This document shows positions 25,555 through 34,919 of a DNA stretch of 64,000 bases, piece after piece. The stretch covers positions 62,001 through 126,000 of the forward strand of contig NC_091276.1 of assembly GCF_042100115.1 (NCBI RefSeq), in the 5' to 3' direction. How positions within the stretch are numbered: position 1 is the stretch's first letter; each line of letters starts with the position of its first letter. Origin of the DNA: Alternaria dauci. Its lineage: Eukaryota; Ascomycota; Dothideomycetes; Pleosporales; Pleosporaceae. The position numbers and the translations under genes are program-made. Below the pieces are notes generated by a model. The model ran no database searches. It saw only the letters and a list, made by a program, of their open reading frames with translations, and was not told the origin of the DNA.

Positions 25555-25961
25555 TGTGATGGTAGGTTTTCGTTTGCGGGGGGTTTACGATTCGTTGGGT
25601 GTGGACGGGTGGGTGGATGCGGTGGTGAGGTGCAAGTGCCTGAGCTCCCGGCGAGATTTCGCGGATGCCGGGGCGGAGCTCGAGGTCACGTGAACAACGG
25701 GTTCGGAGGTAAACTAGCTATTGTCTCTCCAGCATTCAAATAGATGCCAGCATATCCAGACATTTGTTCAAAAAGCTACTCTCCGTTCCCCTTGCATAAC
25801 GAAACCAATCGTACACATCTCTCTTCGTAGACGTCATCTGAAGTCATGTTCATTATTTTCATAGCCAGACGGCTACATCGTGATCTACATTCCCCATGTG
25901 CACAGCTGTCGTAAAGTCCAGCTTGCCCTACACCTTTCCACTCTGTCTGACCACACTCTCT
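25555..25961. other. ATP15 promoter and PRE5 3' flank
   Basis: About 400 bp between two minus-strand genes. No additional feature recognised. Confidence 0.4.
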
Positions 25962-26784
25962 CTACTCTTCCATGGCCTCGCCCCCCTCGGCCTCCTCCCC
26001 ACCCTCCTTATTCTCAAACGTAGCATCCAACCACTCCGCAATCTCCTGGCCCTCATAATGCACAAAGTCCTCACCAATGCCACCAATCCCCACACTCGTA
26101 TTATCAACCGTGAGTTCCTTGTCCTGCGACAACGACTCCTTGAGCGCCCTCAACGCATGCTTGACCAGCTCCTCCCTCCCCGCACTCTCAAACGAATCCA
26201 GATGGCGCTCGAGATACGTCCGTGCCATCTGGCTGCGCGCACCAATGCCACACGCCACCATCTCCTGTGTCACGCCGCTGGGCTGGAACTCGAACAGGTG
26301 CGGGCCCTTTGCGTCGACGCCCGCGATCAGCAGGCCCACGCCGTACGGCCGCCGCCCGTACTGCTGCGTGTTGGTCTGGGCGCGGTCCGCGATGCGCGAC
26401 GTGATTTCTGAGAGCGGGATGGCGCGGTCGTAGGTGAGGCGCGAGGCGAGCGACTGTTGCTTCATGAAGTTGGAGAGGACGCGGGCGTCGGAGGCGAGGC
26501 CGGCGAGGGCGACGCCAAAGTGCGAGTCGATGGGGATGATCTTCTTCTGGTAGGAAGAGAGTTCTTCGGCGTTTCGCTGGGGGAGGGGGGGTTAGATGTT
26601 TGTTTGTGTGGGGGCGTGGGTGAGATGTAGGTACCTTGATTGCGGCGAGGACTGCGTGCGTCTTGCTGACGATGCCGACGACGACGGAACCCTGCTTTAC
26701 GGCCTCTTGTGCGTACTCGACCTGGAAGATGCGGCCCTGTGGTGAGAAGGTGACCGAGTCGTTGTCGTAGTTGTTCCGGAACAT
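25962..26784 (-). CDS. PRE5: 20S proteasome alpha subunit Pre5 (yeast alpha6, human PSMA1 type)
   Basis: Two exons, complement(25962..26576, 26635..26784), with a 58-nt intron give 254 aa. The alpha-type N-terminal signature is seen in [18 protein letters not shown] and [13 protein letters not shown], followed by [21 protein letters not shown] across the junction and [13 protein letters not shown]. These features match Pre5/PSMA1 rather than other alpha subunits. It forms part of the outer heptameric ring of the 20S core, gates substrate entry and is not catalytic. The acidic C-terminal tail ([14 protein letters not shown]) is common in this subunit. It diverges from VPS55 across a 360-bp shared promoter region. 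Confidence 0.94.
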
Positions 26785-26858
26785 GATGGCGGCGGGGTGT
26801 GGTCTAAAGCAGCAGAATTCCCTTGGAAGTTTTATTCAATCCCACTGAGATTAGTGGC

Positions 26859-26900
26859 GAGAAAAAGAGAGAGGGAGAGAGAAAGAGGGAGAGAGAGACG
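26859..26900. repeat. Purine-rich GA tract in the shared PRE5/VPS55 promoter
   Basis: An almost pure run of G and A (GAGAAAAAGAGAGAGGGAGA and onward) about 75 bp upstream of the PRE5 start. On the coding strand of PRE5 it is a CT-rich tract, a common core-promoter element in filamentous fungi. Confidence 0.7.
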
Positions 26901-27144
26901 GGTTGTGTGGTAGCGTTGCTTGCTTGTCGTGAGGCAGCGACCTGTTGACGACGATGAGCTCCAGAAGCTCTAATCTTGGCAAAGCGCCCTAGCGCGCGTG
27001 CGCCGCAACCTCACCACCACGACGCCTCTACCAGCGAGCCGCAACCATCACCGCACCCTTGCATCCTCGCCGGGCCGAGCATCCACCCAGGCACACGCCG
27101 TATCCTTCACGCACACGCACACTTCTGCCCTTTACGACGCCACC

Positions 27145-27661
27145 ATGGCCGGCATCAAGACCATCATCGGCCTGTCCTTTGTACGTCAGCCCGTCGCATC
27201 CACGCGCCTCGTCTTCACATCACACTGGGATTGCGCTAACGGCCGTGCCACTACATAGGTCCTCGCCATCGGCTTCCTGCTTGTCATTCTCTCCGCCGCG
27301 CTCTTCAAAAACTACCTCACGCTGCTCGTCGTCGCAACCTATGTGATCGCGCCCCTACCCAACTGGCTGTGCGGCCGGGCCGCGAACCGCGATGACTTTA
27401 TGGAGAGCACCGGGAATGGCGTCGTCGACTTTGGGCGCTTCCTGACGGGCTTCTTTGTCGTCATGGGCATTGGTGAGTGCACGGCAGAGATGTGCGAGGG
27501 CAAAGGCGGATTGACTAACATGCGCAGCCCTGCCAACGCTGCTGTGGCATTCGGCTGAGATTGCGGGCGGCGCGGCGGCCATGTCCATTTTTGGTGGCCT
27601 GCTGATATACGCGACCATCATCAGCTTCACCCTCTTCTTCCAGGAGCAAGAAGACTTCTGA
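27145..27661 (+). CDS. VPS55: Vps55 endosomal sorting membrane protein
   Basis: Exons 27145..27180, 27259..27472 and 27528..27661, with introns of 78 and 55 nt, give 127 aa. The first exon codes for only 12 residues (MAGIKTIIGLSF). Four hydrophobic segments are visible (about residues 4-25, 28-46, 66-80 and 92-118), with the conserved LPNWLCGRAANRDDF loop between the second and third. Vps55/OB-RGRP proteins act at late endosomes in traffic to the vacuole, and in yeast Vps55 forms a complex with Vps68. The neighbouring convergent gene encodes Vps68. Confidence 0.92.
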
Positions 27662-28024
27662 CTAGCCGGCGGAACTCAGGAATGAGGGTCCGCTTACAGT
27701 CTTGGCAGGTGCGAGAGGGAGGGATCTGAGAACAAAGCTGGAACCGGAAGGCCGGGGCGGTGCTGCTTCATGTACATGTTGTACCCATGGTTTGAGCGTT
27801 TTGTACAAGTATATCGAACATAATGCATAGGACGCGTTACGCTGTCCGTATTGAACATGATCTGAGATCGCTGAACTAGACACAATACAACGCAACATGT
27901 TCCATCTCCCGTACTCGTACATAATTAAAGCCAGTCCATCTGTACCCAGATATCCCATCATGACGCGCATCGCATCCTCGTCGCATCATCGTCGCACATC
28001 CTAGCTCGTCCATCCGTCCGCAGT
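27662..28024. other. Shared 3' region of VPS55 and VPS68
   Basis: A 363-bp convergent intergenic stretch. Two minus-strand ORFs across it have no coding support. It is long enough for both terminators. Confidence 0.5.
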
Positions 28025-28667
28025 CTACAACGCCAGGTTGTACGTATACTCATCCTCCATGTTCTGCGCCACCCAAAGCACAGCAGAACTACAACACGTT
28101 AGCACGCACCCAAACCCACACACCACCATCGCACACTCACCTCAACATAACCAACCCGTTCGCAACCACATTCCCCACGCCCAACCACAGCGTCGGCCAC
28201 GTGTGCCCCACAACCACAAACTTCATCACCATGACCACGACGCTCCCCGCCAGCCCACCCGCCAGCAACGCGAAGCCCAGAAACAGCACGAGCCGCGCCT
28301 TCCACGCGACCCCGTTGCCTGAGTACGAGAAGCTATCTGCCGACAGCCGCGACTTGTCGATGCTGTTGATGACGAGCATGCCCAGCGCGCTGCAGATGCC
28401 CGGGATCCAGTCGATGAAGGTGATGTGGACGGGCGGGTCGGAGCCGTTCATGGCGGATTTGGACCATACGGATATGTCGATGAGGGTGTAGAAGCCCATT
28501 GCGAACTGTGTGTGTGTTAACTAGGCTAGTTCTTGGGAGCATGTTTGGGTGGAGGTGAAGATGCGACGTACCAGCGCTCCGGCAATGTAGACGCCGGCTG
28601 TGCGCGTGTTTGCGCTGTTCATCCACGCGGGCTTGGGGAAGCGGAAGAGGCGATTTGAATCGTCCAT
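28025..28667 (-). CDS. VPS68: Vps68/TMEM50-family endosomal membrane protein
   Basis: Three exons, complement(28025..28088, 28141..28505, 28572..28667), with introns of 52 and 66 nt give 174 aa. The N-terminus reads MDDSNRFFRF, then PKPAWMNSANTRTAGVYIAG, the start of the first membrane segment. Further segments are DWIPGICSALGMLVINSI, a block after WKARLVLFLGFALLAGG and WLGVGNVVANGLVML. Four membrane spans and length fit Vps68 and human TMEM50. In yeast it works with Vps55 in late-endosome to vacuole traffic. The exon 2/3 junction splits an Arg/Ser codon, giving VMLSSAVLWVAQN. It is divergent from LOC1. Confidence 0.9.
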
Positions 28668-28972
28668 GTTGAGGTACGGTATACGGATGCGACACGGGTG
28701 TGTGTTCTAGCGCCGATGGCGTGTTGTTGTGAGCAAGGCGTTGAGCTTGCGAGGTCCGAGCTATGGCGAGCTGGTGTTGCGGTTGCGGTTGCGCCTGCGA
28801 GGAGAGAGCGAGGATCCACATGGTTCGCGCCTGCGCCTACCCTAACTACCCTTGACGTCCGTCGGCATTTAGCAACCTCCGACATAATTTCTCGCAAACC
28901 GACTTTCTTTGCACCCAGCTTCTACCTTTTGCGCCAACCTCCACCTTACCTTTTCCAATCTTCTCCCCCAAA
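28668..28972. promoter_or_regulatory. Divergent promoter region between VPS68 and LOC1
   Basis: 305 bp separate the two start codons. A pyrimidine-rich stretch (CTTTCTTTGCACCCAGCTTC and on, about 28900-28965) lies just before the LOC1 ATG, typical of highly expressed fungal genes. Confidence 0.5.
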
Positions 28973-29653
28973 ATGGCCGCCTCAAAACCCTCGTCCAAGG
29001 GTAAATCCAAATCCGGGTCCACCAAATCCGGCGCCAACAAACCAAAAGCGAAATCGTCTTCGAAACCCACCGGCAGCGCGCCCGAAGGAATCTCAAAGCG
29101 CAAACAGAAATCCATGTCCCTAGCCAAGCCCGGCGGCGCACAAAAGACAAAGAGTCTGGCGTCGAAAGACGGGAACAAGAAGAAGAAGAGGGTGTATTCG
29201 GAAAAGGAGTTGGATATCCCGGCGCTGAATGGCATTATACCGGCGGGCATTGCGAAGCCAAAGGGGGTGAAGAAGGGGAAGAAGTTTGTGGATGATGCGG
29301 CGAGTATGGTATGTAACAAAAGTACCTCCACTTGTAGGTCGTCGTGCTAACCTGGATATGTACAGATGGCCATCATGTCCGTTGTCAACGCCGAAAAAGA
29401 AGGCCATCTCGAGTCCAAGATTGCAAAAGCGCGGCAGCTGGAAGAGATTCGCGAGGCGAAGCGGAAGGAGGCTGAGAGCAGGAGGTCGGAGAAGGATCAG
29501 GCGTTTGAGGAGAGGAAACAGGATCTCAAGAAGAAGAGGAAGAGGCATAGTGAGCCTGGGGCGGGTGGTGGCAAGAGCGACGAGAAGGAGGGGGAGAGGA
29601 TCAAGGACAAGGATAGGAAGTTCAAGGCGAGGAAGAGGGTCAGCTTTGGATGA
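28973..29653 (+). CDS. LOC1: Loc1-like ribosome assembly/RNA-binding protein
   Basis: Exons 28973..29308 and 29366..29653, with a 57-nt intron, give 207 aa. It is very basic, with a Lys/Ser-rich N-terminus ([17 protein letters not shown]) and a conserved middle: [30 protein letters not shown], then [20 protein letters not shown] and EIREAKRKE. This is the fungal Loc1 pattern; Loc1 acts in 60S pre-ribosome assembly in the nucleolus and, in yeast, in ASH1 mRNA localisation. The second half is predicted coiled-coil or helical. The exon 2 start is ATG GCC, so a start there could give a short C-terminal form, though nothing shows it is used. Confidence 0.85.
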
Positions 29654-29908
29654 GCGGGTGGAGACAGGCGAGGCACGGTCAGGCGTGGCGTGTACGAAGA
29701 CGATGGGTTGATGTCGAGGAACGCACAGCGTGAGAGCACGTGCAGAAGAATAGCAGCGGAGTGTTTTGTTTCACGCAAAAAGAGTCGGGTCAAGGTGCTG
29801 TACAAGATCTACGCATATCTAAAAGTCTATGATACCCCAATCAAGTTTAATCCAACACAAACCTTCCATCCAAATCCAAAACTTCCATGTCTATGTCTAT
29901 ATCTCCGT

Positions 29909-31234
29909 CTAAGCATCAGGCAATATCAACCTCCTATTCTTCGGATCAAAAATCGGATACTTTTTCCCCTCCAACCCGCCCATATCCACACCCTCACCCC
30001 CATCCACTCCCTTCATCGCCCCAAAATCAACCTCCTCGTGCACCTTTTCCAAAAACGCCGCCGCAGCGACCGCAAACCAGCGCCCCCCACCCACCATAAA
30101 CGACCCCAAATGTCCCCCCCAATCCGTCGTAACCAGCAGCGCATTCGGATTACACAACACCTCCTGGTACGGCAGTCCCGCTTTATTACTAATCGGATCG
30201 TCTTCCGCATTGATCCCCAGAAACGGGATCCGGATACCCAGCAACGCATCCACGCACTGCGAGTCCCTATAGTACGCACCCTCGGTCGGATACCCCCACG
30301 TCGGACACTGTACATGGCGATCGAATTCGTGGAGGTACCGCGCGGATAGGAGCGACGGCTCGTGGATACCTGGGTTCTGGAGGATGGACTCGCGGTGTCG
30401 GTGGTACAAGCGTTTGAGATTGGAGCCCATGGTGCGCGAGTAGATGTGTAAGCCCAGGTACGTGGATTGCAGCGTCGTGTTGCAAACTTCTAGGTTCCAG
30501 GGATTGGAGCAGGAGACTGCGGCTTTGAGGGTACATTTTTCGCCTTGCTCGCCGCAGTAGTTGGTTAGTATGTTTGCGCCGAGACTGAAGCCAATGGCGT
30601 ACAAGGGGCGGTTAGGGAACAGGGTGTGCAGTGTGGTAACGACCTGGCGGAGGTCCCAGGTTGCGCGTGCGTTGAAGAGTTGCGGCGTTGTGATTTTGGA
30701 GAGAGCGCAGCCACGGCCGTTGACCACGCAGGCGGTCCAGGGTTGCGAGGGGGAGGTGAGTAGTGGATAGAGGGTTTCGCGGAGGTAGACTTCGTGGGAG
30801 CCGCCGGAGAGGCCGTGCAGGGCGATGAGCATGGGTTTGGTATCGTCGCTGGCGATGGCGTCCCATTCCTTGGGTGTAAAGTTTGTGGTGCGTTCGGGGA
30901 GCTCCGTGGTGTCGTTGTCGACTTTCATGCGGGCGGCAGATGCCTCGCCTTCCTCTTTGCTGACGACAAAGTCCACAGCAAAGGTCCCGGGGTAGACGGA
31001 GTAGTTAGAGTCGAAGATTTGGCGCTTGTAGTAGATGGGTGGTCCTGGGTCTTTGACGGCCGTGTACATGGTCTGCAGGTGGCCGTTGAAGAGGAGGGGG
31101 TTTAGACGGCATGGCGGGATTGAGGATTTTGCGATTTCAAGTAAATTGGTCTTGGAGCCGGATTTGGTTTGGAGGGGCGTCGGAGAGGAGTGACATGTGT
31201 AGGTTGTCTTGCTGTGGCCGAAGAGCCAGGACAT
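29909..31234 (-). CDS. Alpha/beta hydrolase of the Eht1/Eeb1/YheT family
   Basis: A single-exon ORF of 441 aa with ATG at 31234-31232. It has the family's N-terminal LNPLLFNGHLQTMYTAV block, then the oxyanion strand ALHGLSGGSHEVYLR, a nucleophile elbow GFSLGAN (Ser as nucleophile), an acid in INAEDDPIS and the His in WGGHLGSF. Yeast Eht1 and Eeb1 are medium-chain fatty-acid ethyl ester synthases/esterases, and the ABHD1/3 relatives act on lipids. The exact substrate here is not determined. The final 40 residues are Gly/Asp rich. It converges on LOC1. Confidence 0.9.
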   Translation of the reverse strand: MSWLFGHSKTTYTCHSSPTPLQTKSGSKTNLLEIAKSSIPPCRLNPLLFNGHLQTMYTAVKDPGPPIYYKRQIFDSNYSVYPGTFAVDFVVSKEEGEASAARMKVDNDTTELPERTTNFTPKEWDAIASDDTKPMLIALHGLSGGSHEVYLRETLYPLLTSPSQPWTACVVNGRGCALSKITTPQLFNARATWDLRQVVTTLHTLFPNRPLYAIGFSLGANILTNYCGEQGEKCTLKAAVSCSNPWNLEVCNTTLQSTYLGLHIYSRTMGSNLKRLYHRHRESILQNPGIHEPSLLSARYLHEFDRHVQCPTWGYPTEGAYYRDSQCVDALLGIRIPFLGINAEDDPISNKAGLPYQEVLCNPNALLVTTDWGGHLGSFMVGGGRWFAVAAAAFLEKVHEEVDFGAMKGVDGGEGVDMGGLEGKKYPIFDPKNRRLILPDA

Positions 31235-31715
31235 TGTGTGCGTGGGCGGAACCTCCGGAGGCTTGGTGTGAGGTTTGCAAGCTGGATATGCGTATCACGT
31301 CTGAAGATAGGGCCGTATAAGAGTACAAATTGACACTGAGAATGTCTTCCTAGCTCTTTCACCGCTCGTGAGGTCAATTGCCGTGTGCGTCTGATACTAG
31401 GCGGTCAACTGCCCCAAGTCCCTCCGTTCAAACTAACTTCCAAGGAAAAGCGAAAATGCCGTTCAGTGCTAGACACATGCACGACATGCGGTAGGAAAAG
31501 ACGGGGCCTCGGTATGTCTACGCACTAGCCGGCATGTGGTAGTGGCAAGCGCGCGTCTGTCGGCCAATGGCGCTCAAGGGACCTGGCGCGTTCGCGATTA
31601 CCCAAGTCGAGTTCGCGACTGCCCATACACGTCGTCGCAGTCACACCCCGCTACGCCCACAATGCAACGCCCATATCGCCATTCCCGGTGACAGTCTGGC
31701 TGAGCCTTCCGCGCC
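31235..31715. promoter_or_regulatory. Divergent promoter region between the Eht1-like gene and MAU2
   Basis: 481 bp between two divergent start codons. No specific site could be assigned. Confidence 0.45.
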
Positions 31716-34661
31716 ATGGACCCGCGATACAGCTGGCAGCCCCAGGGCTATGCAAACGGCCATGCAAACACGCAGTATCCCCCATATGCGCCGCCTCCGC
31801 AACAACAACAGCAGCCGCCGCCAAACGGCTTCCAACACCATGGCTACCCTCAGTACCCGCCCATGCCCATGCAGACGCCCCAGGCGTACCCTCAGTCACA
31901 GCCCGCGCCCTACCAACTCCCACCACAGCCCGCCATGTCGCGACCCATGAGCCAGCAATATGCGCAGATGCCGCCCCAAATGGCACCCCAACAGCAACAG
32001 CAACAGCCGCCGCAACCGCAATACCAACGGCAGCCCCAGGTCATCATCCCCGCGCGGAGCCCCCAGTACGCTTCTCCCATGCACATGCCGCAGATGCAAC
32101 CCCCGCGCATACGACATGTCCAGGTACCCGTACAGCGCACGAGCAGCGCAGGCATCGCGCAAACAGATGGCGCCGCGGACCACCAACGGCGATATAGCGC
32201 ACAGCAGACGCCCAACGCGCCCGTCTCCAAGCCGGTGCAGCGGTCGCCCTCGCATCAGGAGAATGGCCCAAGACTGCAGCAGCGGCCGGTGGTTACCCCG
32301 TCGAATGGCCAGGCTCCCTATCGACCGCCGTTGCAGCCGCAGACGACGCCCCAGCAACAACGAGTACCGCCGCAGTCGCAGTCGCAGGTCACACCCCAAC
32401 CGCAGCGCATGCCATCGCAGCCGACGCCTCAGCAACAGCGGCCTCCACCGTCTACGCCCCAACATTCGCGCCCTTCACAGTCGACACCCCAGCAACCGCG
32501 GCCCCAGTCGACTCCCCAACAACAGCGCATCCTCCCGCCGTCTCGGACACCCTCGACCCAGTATGGCAGCCCGTTTCCTCAACCCCCCTCTTCGAAACCG
32601 CGAATGCACCCCCAGGTTGTCATACCCAAAACCTCTTCCTCGCACCAGCTCACGCCCACGAAGCGTGCTCATGCGCCCCAGAAAGCGCTTCCCGCTGAGC
32701 TCTCTGAACTCTTGCTCACGGCTGCAGACGAATACATTGCCGTGGCGCGAGGCATGGGGTCGCTGTTTATACGGGAAAGAAACGAGGCAGACGTGCGGCA
32801 GTACTACAGGCTCATGTCCACTGCCATGGGCTGCATGGATACCGTACTCAAGGACTTCAACATGCCGCCTAGGGACGAAGCAAAACTGCGGCTGAGATAC
32901 GCTAGCTTGCTCATTGAAGAGACGGACATTGGGGCCGCCGACGTCTCCAGTCGGATCGAAGAGATTCTGTCAAAGCAGATATCACTTTGTGGACGCCATC
33001 GTTTGCAAGATCTCAAGTTTGCTGCGTTCCATCTCCAAGCGCGGTATCAGTTCAAGACCAATCACCGCGCCGGCCTCAAGTCACTCGACAAACCGATACA
33101 AGAAGCGGAGACCTTTCAACACATCGCTTGGGTGTATGCGTTGCGCTTCCTCAAAGTCACCCTAGCGTTGCAAATACCGGGTCGTGTAGAGGTGGCACTG
33201 GCTCTCCAGCAACTCCATGCTATACAGGACCACGCCGGCCGACGCGGCGACCGTGCCATTTTTGTCGCCTGTCACGTACTCGAAGCCATGATTCATTTGC
33301 GGTCGGGTGCGCCGGATCGGATAGACAATGTCCAGCGCGCCATCGCAGCAGCTCGCAGCCTGCAGCTCCAGGTATCAGCCAAGCAACTGGGCTCGTTCGG
33401 CACCCTCATTGACATGGTCGACATCGCCAGTGGTATCCAAAAAGGGAGCCCGGACCCACAAAAGTCCACCGCCCTGCTCGAGTCTATACTGCGCGACAAT
33501 AACGATCAGACATGCCCGCACAGTAGCGTCTTTACTGTCCTGATTGAGCGAAGCTTCGGGGGTAATCTCACATTCGACACTGCTGGCGTCTTCCGGAAAA
33601 ATGCAGAGCAAAAGGACGAATTAGTCTTCACATGGCTGCCAAAGGAAGATCTGCAAGCCCTGTGTTTCCACATCTGCGCTCTGGATCAACACGTGCACGA
33701 AAAGGGCCTGAACTTTATGAAAGAAGCACACGCGCGGTTTCGTGAAACGGCAAAACGACGCGCCTTCAACGGCATACCCGTCTCCATCGCTTTTGCACGC
33801 ATAGAGTGGAACATGGTACTCGACTGGTACACCATGTTCGCCATCGGCCTCATGGCACATAACCGCAACGAGCCCCAAACCGCCGCCGACGCCCTCTCGT
33901 TCATGAAAAAGAAGATTGGCCACACCCCTTACAATAACCAAGAAGCTTTCGCCCGCACACTAACCTACTTCTCCGCCATAACCGACCAGCTCAACGGCTC
34001 TCTAAAAACGTCCCTCTCATCCTACGCCTCTCCCCTCCTCACCATACCCGAAAAAGCACACGCTACCCCCACGAAAATAGACATCACCGTCACCGCAGCC
34101 CTCAACCACCTCCTCATCCTGCGCTCAACATCGCACCCGCAACACCACCTCGCACCCCCGCTCCTCGCTCAGATCAAACCCTACGCCGAAGACCACGCCA
34201 ACCAATACCTCCGCATCGCCTTCCGCCTGCTCTCCGCCTTTTACGCCGAATCTTCAACCTCGATCCTGCAACAGAAAAAAACGGTCCAAGCCGCCGTCGG
34301 CCTCGCACAAGAAATCAGTAAACGGACAGCGAATTACGAGTTTGTGGCTATGATGATGTGTTACTTTGTCGCGAGGTTCTTTGCGGATACGGTCGGCGAG
34401 AAGAGTATCCAGGCCATTCGGGCGGCGAGGAGTCAGGCGGGCAAGGTGAGGAGGGGCACGTGGATTGCGGTTGTGAGTGGGATTGCGGCGGCGGTGTATG
34501 CGAGGAATGGGTTGGGGGCGGAGGCGGAGAGGGCGGGGAGGGAGTGGGAGGGGGTTAGGGGAGTACTGCCAGCGGTTTTGCGGGGAGAGGGGGAGGATGA
34601 TGCTGAGGATGATGCTGAAGGCGAGGTGGATGCGGATGGGGATGTGGATGTGATGTATTAG
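31716..34661 (+). CDS. Cohesin loading factor Mau2/Scc4 with long Gln/Pro-rich N-terminus
   Basis: A single-exon ORF of 981 aa. The ATG at 31716 precedes about 315 residues of low-complexity sequence dominated by Gln, Pro and Ser. From about residue 325 the cohesin-loader region starts (PAELSELLLTAADEYIAVAR) and continues with helical-repeat blocks such as RLMSTAMGCMDTVLKDFNMPP, LRLRYASLLIEETDI and LQDLKFAAFHLQARYQF. Mau2/Scc4 partners Scc2/Nipbl to load cohesin on chromatin. Helical (TPR-like) repeats run to about residue 930. The end is acidic (EDDAEDDAEGEVDADGD). The disordered N-terminus is the variable part and is rich in CAG/CAA codons. Confidence 0.86.
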   Translation: MDPRYSWQPQGYANGHANTQYPPYAPPPQQQQQPPPNGFQHHGYPQYPPMPMQTPQAYPQSQPAPYQLPPQPAMSRPMSQQYAQMPPQMAPQQQQQQPPQPQYQRQPQVIIPARSPQYASPMHMPQMQPPRIRHVQVPVQRTSSAGIAQTDGAADHQRRYSAQQTPNAPVSKPVQRSPSHQENGPRLQQRPVVTPSNGQAPYRPPLQPQTTPQQQRVPPQSQSQVTPQPQRMPSQPTPQQQRPPPSTPQHSRPSQSTPQQPRPQSTPQQQRILPPSRTPSTQYGSPFPQPPSSKPRMHPQVVIPKTSSSHQLTPTKRAHAPQKALPAELSELLLTAADEYIAVARGMGSLFIRERNEADVRQYYRLMSTAMGCMDTVLKDFNMPPRDEAKLRLRYASLLIEETDIGAADVSSRIEEILSKQISLCGRHRLQDLKFAAFHLQARYQFKTNHRAGLKSLDKPIQEAETFQHIAWVYALRFLKVTLALQIPGRVEVALALQQLHAIQDHAGRRGDRAIFVACHVLEAMIHLRSGAPDRIDNVQRAIAAARSLQLQVSAKQLGSFGTLIDMVDIASGIQKGSPDPQKSTALLESILRDNNDQTCPHSSVFTVLIERSFGGNLTFDTAGVFRKNAEQKDELVFTWLPKEDLQALCFHICALDQHVHEKGLNFMKEAHARFRETAKRRAFNGIPVSIAFARIEWNMVLDWYTMFAIGLMAHNRNEPQTAADALSFMKKKIGHTPYNNQEAFARTLTYFSAITDQLNGSLKTSLSSYASPLLTIPEKAHATPTKIDITVTAALNHLLILRSTSHPQHHLAPPLLAQIKPYAEDHANQYLRIAFRLLSAFYAESSTSILQQKKTVQAAVGLAQEISKRTANYEFVAMMMCYFVARFFADTVGEKSIQAIRAARSQAGKVRRGTWIAVVSGIAAAVYARNGLGAEAERAGREWEGVRGVLPAVLRGEGEDDAEDDAEGEVDADGDVDVMY
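31790..32640 (+). repeat. Low-complexity CAA/CAG/CCG-rich coding repeat region
   Basis: Short triplet runs (for example 31800-31820 and 31989-32010) encode polyGln and Gln-Pro stretches of the Mau2-like protein. The frame is unbroken throughout, so these are coding low-complexity sequences rather than a non-coding satellite. Confidence 0.75.
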
Positions 34662-34919
34662 GTCCTGGTTTCAGATGTGACGTTTTCACGTTTGATAAGT
34701 GCATAATATACTTTGTGACGATGTCTTAGTTTCTATAAACAAGATGAATGTGCTGGTGACAAGACGCAAGTACAACGCGGTTAAATGACACTGTATTAAA
34801 TCGCAGTAAAGGTGTGTTTCCCAAACACCTTGTCTCACTGTATGCAGCTGTATATACGTTTAGTTTCTATAGGGCTGCACCAACACTCCTAGCGTCAACG
34901 ACTACGACACGGAGTCGAA
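34662..34919. other. Convergent 3' region
   Basis: 258 bp between the stops of the cohesin loader and the STAND-type gene. No gene. Confidence 0.5.

Noticed and set aside
31960..32895. 311-codon plus-strand ORF in another frame of the cohesin loader
   Set aside because: Arises from low-complexity Gln/Pro coding sequence; Arg/Ser-rich shadow.
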